Positions 1 to 5,616 of a DNA stretch of 64,000 nucleotides are shown here, one piece after another. Within the stretch, counting starts at the first letter, position 1; each line of letters starts with the position of its first letter. A program made the translations under genes and the position numbers. The stretch is from Leucobacter chinensis. GTDB taxonomy: Bacteria > Actinomycetota > Actinomycetes > Actinomycetales > Microbacteriaceae. Under the pieces are notes generated by a model, which saw only the letters and a program-made list of their open reading frames with translations, did no database searches and was not told where the DNA came from. The stretch covers positions 310,001 to 374,000 of the forward strand of contig NZ_JAHQZR010000001.1 in assembly GCF_019049105.1 (NCBI RefSeq), in the 5' to 3' direction.

Positions 1-604
1 CGAGGCCCTTCCAATGGCTGAGATTGCCGGTGCGAGTGACGCGCAGGGCGACGTTTGCGGTGCCTGCGATCGCGACCGCGTTGGCGATCTGCTCTGCTGG
101 AAGGCGCATGGCTTTCGCCGCAGCGGCGGCCGCCGCAAAGGCGCCCTGCGTGGTGTGGTCGAAGCCCTTGGCGCGAACCGGGGCCTCATCAGACAGGCGC
201 GTGTGCACCTGGTAGGCGACGGCGAAGGCGGTGAGAAACTCGGCGCCGGTCGCGTCGACGCTCTCGGCCGCGGCGAGAACGGCACCGAGGTTATCTGAGG
301 GATGGTTCGTCTCGCCCTTCGCGAGATAAGAATCCATAAAGTCGAGGTAGCGGCTGAGCGCGCTATTGAAAAACGCGGCACGTTCTGGGCTCGTTTTACC
401 GCCGCCGATGAGCGTTGCGCTCGGCGTGCCCCCGAGATCATCGAGTAGCCCTCGAATCGCGACGATGGGCTCGGCGTCGAGTGCGCCGATCGCGACCGCG
501 AGGGTATCGAGCACTCGAATCTTCAGTTGTTCGAGCGCCTCGCTGCTCATTTCGGTGAGGCTCGCAGCCTCGACGTAGCGGGCAAGTTGGCTGACTTCAG
601 TCAT
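1..604 (-). CDS. MmgE/PrpD family protein (2-methylcitrate dehydratase-like), C-terminus cut by window start
   Basis: The minus-strand frame opens with ATG at 604, preceded by a good ribosome site (GGAG, 8 nt upstream), and stays open to base 1, giving about 201 residues. The protein starts MTEVSQLARYVEAAS and has the MmgE/PrpD N-terminal pattern: VLDTLAVAIGAL, then SRYLDFMDSYLA, then GETNHPSDNLGAVLAAAE, then GFDHTTQGAFAAAAAAAKA. Family members dehydrate 2-methylcitrate or related acids, or have unassigned lyase roles. The catalytic C-terminal half lies outside the window, so substrate cannot be judged. A perfect 26-bp palindrome sits 51 bases upstream of the start and overlaps a TTGACG -35-like box, which suggests control by a dimeric repressor. 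Whether it belongs to a prp operon is not visible. Confidence 0.85.
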   Translation of the reverse strand, partial: MTEVSQLARYVEAASLTEMSSEALEQLKIRVLDTLAVAIGALDAEPIVAIRGLLDDLGGTPSATLIGGGKTSPERAAFFNSALSRYLDFMDSYLAKGETNHPSDNLGAVLAAAESVDATGAEFLTAFAVAYQVHTRLSDEAPVRAKGFDHTTQGAFAAAAAAAKAMRLPAEQIANAVAIAGTANVALRVTRTGNLSHWKGL

Positions 605-654
605 GGCAAAACTCCTATCATCTGATGTGACTTAGGCAACCCTAATGTCTCATG

Positions 655-680
655 AAAGTATCTTGACGTCAAGATACTTT
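655..680. promoter_or_regulatory. Perfect 26-bp palindromic operator upstream of the prpD-like gene
   Basis: Half-site AAAGTATCTTGA (655-666) is followed by CG and the exact reverse complement TCAAGATACTTT (669-680). On the minus strand the palindrome contains TTGACG, a plausible -35 box of the prpD-like gene. The TCTTGA-TCAAGA core resembles operators of MarR-family repressors; that assignment is inference. No regulator gene lies beside it inside the window. Confidence 0.7.
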
Positions 681-810
681 TGCTCAGAACTCAGACTCTG
701 TTCAGGGTCGTTCCCGCGGAGGTGGGGTGGTTGCCAGTGGCTATTTAACTGGCAAGTGGGGGGAATCGTGGGCAATCCTGGCAATTCACTGTGCATTCAT
801 CTGATGTGGG

Positions 811-829
811 TAAACATTGCCTAACCTTG
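811..829 (+). promoter_or_regulatory. Iron-box-like site (DtxR/IdeR type) over the -10 of the SIP-domain gene
   Basis: The 19 bases ending in GCCTAACCTTG match 11 of 19 positions of the actinobacterial DtxR/IdeR consensus, with the right half nearly intact. TAACCT (822-827) is also a possible -10 hexamer 7 nt before the ATG at 835, so a bound repressor would block a leaderless promoter. The left half is poor, which lowers confidence. Confidence 0.35.
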
Positions 830-834
830 AGGGT

Positions 835-1281
835 ATGCAGTGCAACCATCGCGATCATTCCCTCCACCCCTACGACGAGACCGAGCAGCTCGCCTGCGTT
901 CTCGCGGCAGGCGATATCGGTGACCTCGAGGGCCTCAAGCGTTGGTGTGCCTCGTTGCCCGAGCACACTTATGGGCAAATCTTTATCGAGGTCTTTGCCG
1001 AGTACCAGATTGAGCACTTCAAAACGCCCGAACATGTCGGAGTCACGTGGATCTGCCGAGAGCAACTGCGCCCAAGCACGAGGCCGGGCATCGGCATTCC
1101 GCGGTGTCAGGCGCTCTCTGAAGCGATCGAGGCCTGGCTTGATGAGTGGATTCGAGCCGACCCCGGCCTCTGGCACTACTCGTTGTGGATGGGGGCTCGC
1201 TCAAGCTCGATCATGCGCAGCTACTGGATGAAGCTCGAGAGCGAGCTCAGCGAACTCTGGTCGCATCAGATCGGCTCGTAG
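835..1281 (+). CDS. Stand-alone SIP-domain protein (siderophore-interacting protein C-terminal domain)
   Basis: This 148-residue protein lacks the FAD-binding half of siderophore-interacting reductases but keeps the SIP-domain pattern: DETEQLACVLAAGDIGDLEGL, then GQIFIEVFAEYQ, then VGVTWICRE, then HYSLWMGARSSSIMRSY near the end. In full-length family members this domain binds NAD(P)H while the N-terminal domain holds FAD for ferric-siderophore reduction. A 148-residue form cannot carry flavin alone and may partner with a separate protein or act as a regulator or chaperone (inference). ATG 835 is chosen because a TAACCT hexamer lies 7 nt upstream (leaderless). TTG at 817 with upstream GTGGG is an alternative. 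A 12-bp stem terminator follows. Confidence 0.65.
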   Translation: MQCNHRDHSLHPYDETEQLACVLAAGDIGDLEGLKRWCASLPEHTYGQIFIEVFAEYQIEHFKTPEHVGVTWICREQLRPSTRPGIGIPRCQALSEAIEAWLDEWIRADPGLWHYSLWMGARSSSIMRSYWMKLESELSELWSHQIGS

Positions 1282-1303
1282 CTCACACGGGCAAACACCC
1301 GCT

Positions 1304-1340
1304 CGCACCCCGGCGACCCACGCGCCGGGGTGCGTTTTCT
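1304..1340 (+). terminator. Rho-independent terminator after the SIP-domain gene
   Basis: A perfect 12-bp stem, CGCACCCCGGCG (1304-1315) and CGCCGGGGTGCG (1323-1334), has a 7-nt loop and is followed by TTTTCT. It separates the SIP gene from the YrdC-family gene. Confidence 0.85.
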
Positions 1341-1378
1341 GGCGACTCTGCCGAGTCATCACCCCAAGAAAGGTACTT

Positions 1379-2158
1379 GTGAAGCGCAATCACACTGAAT
1401 GGAACGGCGGCCTGCAAACCGAGGCCGTGCAACTGCTCGACGAGGGCGGCCGCATCGTCGTGTGCCCCACGAAGGTCGGCTACATTATTCTCACCGCCGA
1501 CCGTGCGGGGCTCGACCGAAAGTTCGAGGTCAAGCAGCGTGCCCTCACGAAGCCCGGCGTTGTTCTTTGCGGATCGATGGACCAGTTGCGTTCGCTCGCG
1601 AAGCTCACCCCCGAGATTGAACGGTTTTACGAGACTCACTGGGAGCAGGACGTGCTCATGGGCTGCATCTTGCCCTGGTCAGACGAGGGCAAGCAGTTCT
1701 TGCCGAACGACGGATCTGAAGAGCTCGTGACCGACGAGCGCGGCACGAGCTGCTTCATCATTCGCTTCGGGCGACCCGGCGAGTATATTGCCAAGGAGCT
1801 CTGGGATCGGGAGAAAAAACTCACCTTCGCGAGTTCTGCGAACCCATCAGGTAAGGGGAACCGCGGGGTGATCGAGGGCATCGGCGAGGCGATTGACGCC
1901 GAAGCCGATCTCGTCATTGAGGGCGACGACTACGTTCGTTCGATCCAGCCAAACGCGACCCCAGAGACGCGGTACGAGCAGGGCGTCATGGTGTCGTTTG
2001 TCGATGCCTCGGGTGCTCTCGTTCCCGAGCAGGGAAGTGAGCGTTCGGTGACTCCTGCACCCACGGTGATCCGCAAAGGGATCGATATCGACAAGATTAT
2101 GATGAACCTCTCGCAGCAGTTCAACACCTGGGACTACCGCCACGGCGAATACTACTGA
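1379..2158 (+). CDS. Sua5/YciO/YrdC family protein
   Basis: This 259-residue protein has a YrdC-type fold signature: EAVQLLDEGGRIVVCPTKVGYIIL, then CGSMDQLRSLAKLTP, and KLTFASSANPSGKGN, matching the SxNxSG nucleotide-binding motif. YrdC/Sua5 enzymes make threonylcarbamoyl-AMP for tRNA t6A. This copy diverges, with an inserted segment around residues 90-125 and a long tail, and lacks the usual neighbours (prmC, prfA), so it is more likely a paralogue than the housekeeping tsaC. The GTG start has AAGAAAGG 5 nt upstream. It is probably monocistronic, between the terminator at 1304-1340 and a convergent gene. Confidence 0.8.
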   Translation: MKRNHTEWNGGLQTEAVQLLDEGGRIVVCPTKVGYIILTADRAGLDRKFEVKQRALTKPGVVLCGSMDQLRSLAKLTPEIERFYETHWEQDVLMGCILPWSDEGKQFLPNDGSEELVTDERGTSCFIIRFGRPGEYIAKELWDREKKLTFASSANPSGKGNRGVIEGIGEAIDAEADLVIEGDDYVRSIQPNATPETRYEQGVMVSFVDASGALVPEQGSERSVTPAPTVIRKGIDIDKIMMNLSQQFNTWDYRHGEYY

Positions 2159-2173
2159 TCGGTCACACGTGCG

Positions 2174-2590
2174 CTAGCAGAAGGCGGCCTCGATGCGCCA
2201 GAAGTCGTCGGGGCCGTCTTTTGGCGTGAGTGGTTGAAGCCATTCGGTGACGACTTCGAGCACCGCCTCTTCGAACTCGTCGCGGCTCCACGCTCTCGGT
2301 CGTGGCGGCACGTCGGGCTCCCAGCCCTGCTCGCCCCACTCAACCCCGAAGAGGTGGCGATCGTCGTCGAACCTGCGGTCAAGCGTGAACGCGTCACGGC
2401 CCTCGAACGCGGCCCACACGTCAAAGGGGCCCTCGCCGTCTTGATCGACAAAGACGGTGACGGTGATGCCGTCGATGCTCACGCCCTCTGCGGTTGCTGC
2501 TCGGTGCAAGCGATCGAGCACCTCGGTGACCTGCGGAGTTGTTTCGGCCAGGAACGGCCACACGGCGTCGCGGTAGGTGTCGGAGTTCAC
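2174..2590 (-). CDS. Uncharacterised 138-residue protein
   Basis: A soluble, acidic, Trp-rich protein with no signal peptide or membrane segment. Notable stretches are VFVDQDGEGPFDVWAAFEG, HLFGVEWGEQGWEP and WSRDEFEEAVLEVVTEWL. The pattern is reminiscent of the uncharacterised DUF6389 family, but that is from memory and is not a firm assignment. It begins with GTG at 2590; no strong ribosome site is adjacent, although GAGGGG occurs further upstream. Its 3' end faces the YrdC-family gene, with only 15 bases between. Codon use resembles the neighbours, supporting a real gene. No function is proposed. Confidence 0.65.
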   Translation of the reverse strand: MNSDTYRDAVWPFLAETTPQVTEVLDRLHRAATAEGVSIDGITVTVFVDQDGEGPFDVWAAFEGRDAFTLDRRFDDDRHLFGVEWGEQGWEPDVPPRPRAWSRDEFEEAVLEVVTEWLQPLTPKDGPDDFWRIEAAFC

Positions 2591-2623
2591 CAGACCAGAG
2601 TAGTGCGCCCCTCGCTTGCTTCG

Positions 2624-3601
2624 CTAGGCCCGCTTCGAGTCGGGCATGAGCCGTTGATCGGTTTGGGGGGCAGTCTGGCTTGGCTGCGCCTTCGCTGCCG
2701 TCACAGAGCCGGCGTTGGTGGGTGCAACGGCCAGGATGCCGAGCGCGAGCCCAATCACGGCGAGACCAACCCAGCCAGCGGCCGTGAGCCGTTCACCAAC
2801 GATAACGACCGCGAGAACCGCTGCGATTGCTGGCTCGGTGAGGGTGACCGTGGTCGCGGTGCTCGCGTTAATGCGAGCAAGCCCGTACCCGAAGAGTAGG
2901 TAGCCAAGAAACATCGGAACCATCGCCATGTAGGCCGCCACAAAGAACGCCTCTCGGGTTTCAATGAGTGGTGCGCCGGTCGCGAGGAGCACCGGCATGA
3001 GCATGAGCCCGCCGAGGCCGAACACCGACCCCATTGAGGCCGCGCGCCCGATGCCCTCGTCCATGAGGCGGCGCGTGGCCCACGAATACGTTGCGTATGA
3101 TGCTCCCGCGATGAGCCCAAGGAGAATGCCGCCGATCGTGGCAACGCCTGACGCTGCTGGCTCGTTCAATTTAGCGAGGCACAGCAGTGTGCTGCCTATG
3201 ATGCCGAGGCCCGCGGCCAGCGACCACCATCGGCTGAGTCGTCGGCGTTCGACGAGCCGCTCAAGCAAGCCAGAGGCCAGGGGAGCCGAGGCCAGCGAGA
3301 CGACCGAGCCGATGGCCACGCCAGCGACGTGCATAGAGCTGTAGAAGGCAAGTGGATACACCGCAACGGCGGCCCCGCCAAGCGTCACTAGCCCGGCCTT
3401 CGGCTTGAGCGCTGGCCAAGCCCTGTGCAGTGAAGGAACGGCGATGACGGCCTGCATGAGCCCGCCGATGCCGAGGGCGGCTGCCCCGATCGCTAGCGGG
3501 CCAGCCGTGGGAGCAAACGTGGCGGCGGTGCCGGTCGTGCCCCAGAGAAACGACGCGATGGTAATGGCCGCGATCGCGCTTACTCGGCCACCGCGGTTCA
3601 C
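2624..3601 (-). CDS. EamA/DMT-family transporter
   Basis: This 325-residue membrane protein has about ten hydrophobic helices in two EamA repeats. It opens with SAIAAITIASFLWGTTGTAA, the typical first helix of drug/metabolite transporters, and the second half shows LTEPAIAAVLAVVIVGERLT, a hallmark of the family. Transport direction and substrate cannot be read from sequence; DMT proteins usually export metabolites or drugs. The GTG start at 3601 overlaps the stop of the upstream TetR gene in a GTGA tetranucleotide, so the pair is co-transcribed and translationally coupled. The regulator therefore probably controls this transporter. Confidence 0.9.
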   Translation of the reverse strand: MNRGGRVSAIAAITIASFLWGTTGTAATFAPTAGPLAIGAAALGIGGLMQAVIAVPSLHRAWPALKPKAGLVTLGGAAVAVYPLAFYSSMHVAGVAIGSVVSLASAPLASGLLERLVERRRLSRWWSLAAGLGIIGSTLLCLAKLNEPAASGVATIGGILLGLIAGASYATYSWATRRLMDEGIGRAASMGSVFGLGGLMLMPVLLATGAPLIETREAFFVAAYMAMVPMFLGYLLFGYGLARINASTATTVTLTEPAIAAVLAVVIVGERLTAAGWVGLAVIGLALGILAVAPTNAGSVTAAKAQPSQTAPQTDQRLMPDSKRA

Positions 3602-4182
3602 TGATTCGCCAGCATCTGCTCGGCGAGACAGCGTGCCCGTACGAGCTTGTCGGTGCTGCCCTCGAGGCCAGCCCGCGTCATTGCTCCCTCAAGAATAAAT
3701 GCGCAATGCTCGGCGAGATCGTTTGCATCTGGGCGCTCAAGTGCGTTCAGATGCTCGACGAGGATCGATTCGACCTGTTCTTTGTGGCGCCTCACCGCCT
3801 CACGCCCGGCTGCGTCAACCGGCAGTTCGGCCGCGGCGTTCAGTAGGCCGCAGCCGCGGAAACCGTGCACGCTCCCTGCCTCGGCGTGATCAATATATGC
3901 GTCAAAGACGGCGAGCACTTTTTCAGCGGGGGAACGGGCCCCTGCGAGCCGCGCCTCATACAGTTCGAGCCACTCAGCGTGCCGTGCGTCAATGTAGGCC
4001 AGCATCAACTCGTCTTTCGAAGAGAAGTTGTTGTAGAGACTCTTTCGGGCGACGCCGGCCTCGGCGGTAATCGTATCGATTCCCGTTGCATTCATGCCGT
4101 TGGAGTAGAACAGCCTGCCTGCCGCCTCCATGAGTCTGTCGCGTGCCGGAGTTGGTGCTGTTTTCAGTCGATCGGTTTTCAT
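3598..4182 (-). CDS. TetR/AcrR-family repressor of the DMT transporter operon
   Basis: A 194-residue regulator. The N-terminal TetR helix-turn-helix spans about residues 14-60 (RDRLMEAAGRLFYSNGMNAT, then AGVARKSLYNNFSSKDELML). The C-terminal half contains HGFRGCGLLNAAAELP, with a cysteine in a position found in NemR-like, electrophile-responsive TetR proteins (resemblance only). A 20-bp operator palindrome sits 12 bases upstream of its ATG, so autorepression of this gene and the downstream transporter is likely. Its stop overlaps the transporter's GTG start. Confidence 0.92.
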   Translation of the reverse strand: MKTDRLKTAPTPARDRLMEAAGRLFYSNGMNATGIDTITAEAGVARKSLYNNFSSKDELMLAYIDARHAEWLELYEARLAGARSPAEKVLAVFDAYIDHAEAGSVHGFRGCGLLNAAAELPVDAAGREAVRRHKEQVESILVEHLNALERPDANDLAEHCAFILEGAMTRAGLEGSTDKLVRARCLAEQMLANQ

Positions 4183-4193
4183 GACCCTCCCTA

Positions 4194-4213
4194 TAGGTAG
4201 ACCAGTCTACCTA
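4194..4213. promoter_or_regulatory. TetR-type operator palindrome
   Basis: TAGGTAGAC (4194-4202), a CA centre and GTCTACCTA (4205-4213) form a perfect 9-bp inverted repeat just upstream of the TetR gene at 4182. The TAGAC-GTCTA core resembles operators of NemR-type TetR repressors. Placement in the 5' region of the regulator-transporter operon supports autoregulation. Confidence 0.8.
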
Positions 4214-4336
4214 CCTTTGCTTGCACGAATCTAGTGTTACTGACTTCGCGCATCTTTTAGGAAGGGGATCGCGGGCGTGAGGCGCACGTGCTGCTGGGTA
4301 GGTTGTTGGCGTATTCACACCGGAGCGCCTTGCAGA

Positions 4337-4876
4337 TTATTGCTCGGTTCGGCGCCTGCGAAAGAACCCCAGCCGACGGCGCATCTGAGCGCGTTCATTG
4401 TCACGTGATTCTTCGGCCTTGCGGCGAGCTTGCTCGGCACTCTGTTCCTTTCGGGCTACCCATGCGGCGACCGTGGCCTCGAGATCGCGTGGCATCGTGA
4501 TGAGGGGAGGGCCCGCTGGGAGTTGATACCGTGCCCAGGTGACGTGTTCATTGAACGCCTCGATCTCGCGACGCACCTCGCGCTCACTCGCGAGCTGATC
4601 GAGCTTCTTATTGAGTGCGGCGTCTTCGTTTCGCAGTTGCACAGACGGTGGTAGGACAACGAGGCCTTCTCGTCGTGCGAGGCGTTTGAGCCACCAATCT
4701 GGGTCGTGGCTGTCTGAGACATCGATTGGTTTGCCTGCTCCGGGAAGGTTGTCGAACTCGCCCCGTTCGATGGCCTTGCGAATCTGCATGTCGGCGATGA
4801 GGGCGATCATTGTTTCGGTGTCAAAGGCGAACGCGGAGGGGTTAAAAAAGCTACTCGGGAGCTCGTTCTCGGCCAT
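4337..4876 (-). CDS. DUF1992 (DnaJC28-like) protein
   Basis: A 179-residue protein with the conserved DUF1992 block near the N-terminus: ALIADMQIRKAIERGEFDNL followed by PGAGKPIDV, then DPDWWLKRLARREG and LPPSVQLRNE. The family is widespread in bacteria and also forms the core of eukaryotic DNAJC28; its biochemical role is unknown. The C-terminal 40 residues are highly charged and Arg-rich (RRRLGFFRRRRTEQ). The start ATG at 4876 has AGAGGAG 7 nt upstream. It diverges from the TetR gene at 4943 with only 66 bases between starts, so that regulator may also control it. Confidence 0.88.
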   Translation of the reverse strand: MAENELPSSFFNPSAFAFDTETMIALIADMQIRKAIERGEFDNLPGAGKPIDVSDSHDPDWWLKRLARREGLVVLPPSVQLRNEDAALNKKLDQLASEREVRREIEAFNEHVTWARYQLPAGPPLITMPRDLEATVAAWVARKEQSAEQARRKAEESRDNERAQMRRRLGFFRRRRTEQ

Positions 4877-4942
4877 GGTGTGCTCCTCTCGCCCTATTTG
4901 CAAGTCAACTGTATTATTACATCTGTATGGAAAGGAGTCCAA

Positions 4943-5545
4943 GTGCCAAAACAGGTTGATCATCAAGCTCGGCGAGAAGCAATCGCTCACGCGCTATGGC
5001 GAGTTGTTGACGAACAGGGCTGGTCAAAAGCAACCATGCGCGAGGTGGCGCGTGAAGCGGGGGTCTCGCTTGGGCAACTGCAACACTACTTTTCGTCGCG
5101 GGCCGAGATGTTGACGTTTGGAGTCGAGTGCGCGTCAGAAGAGACAACGCGCCGAATCGGAGAGCAACTTGAAGAGCTCAGCCAGCCGCCGCACCCTCGC
5201 GATGCGCTGCGTGTCATTCTTGGCGAGATGCTTCCATTGCATCCTGGCGCACGAGCGACTAGCCGCATGCATGCGGCATACGTGCTTGAGGCCATGCATG
5301 ATGCTGCTTTGGCCGAGCAGGTGAGCCAAGGCATGCGTACTGGGAGAGCGATGGTCGAGCAGCTCATTCGCGATGCCGTGTACGAGGGGCATATTCGAGC
5401 GGATTGCGATGCAGCGATCGAGACAGATCTCGTTCTTGCATTGACGGGTCTTGCCCCTTTGCTCGAACTGAACGTCATTGAACCGAGCGCGGCTCTCACA
5501 GCCATTGACCGGCATCTCGAGCGATTATTCGACCAGAGCTCCTGA
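4943..5545 (+). CDS. TetR-family transcriptional regulator
   Basis: A 200-residue protein beginning VPKQVDHQARREAIAHALW. The TetR HTH is clear in KATMREVAREAGVSLGQLQHYF followed by SSRAEML. GTG at 4943 is chosen because AAGGAG lies 5 nt upstream; an upstream in-frame extension would have no ribosome site. The C-terminal ligand domain is not recognisable to a named subclass. It is divergent from the DUF1992 gene and followed by a hairpin terminator. The most economical target is its own promoter and the divergent gene. No clean palindrome was found between them. Confidence 0.88.
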   Translation: MPKQVDHQARREAIAHALWRVVDEQGWSKATMREVAREAGVSLGQLQHYFSSRAEMLTFGVECASEETTRRIGEQLEELSQPPHPRDALRVILGEMLPLHPGARATSRMHAAYVLEAMHDAALAEQVSQGMRTGRAMVEQLIRDAVYEGHIRADCDAAIETDLVLALTGLAPLLELNVIEPSAALTAIDRHLERLFDQSS

Positions 5546-5569
5546 CGGCGATAGTTTGAGACCAGTGCA

Positions 5570-5604
5570 GATCAGCCGTTCGAAGAATTTCCGAACGGCT
5601 GATC
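5570..5604. terminator. Bidirectional hairpin between convergent TetR and adhesin genes
   Basis: GATCAGCCGTTCG (5570-5582) and CGAACGGCTGATC (5592-5604) form a perfect 13-bp stem with a 9-nt loop. No strong T-tract follows on either strand, but its position between two convergent stops supports a terminator role. Confidence 0.7.
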
Positions 5605-5616
5605 GAGAGTGCTTGG

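Noticed and set aside
4877-4942. Operator palindrome between DUF1992 and the second TetR gene
   Set aside because: The AT-rich gap has only imperfect short repeats; no convincing dyad was found.
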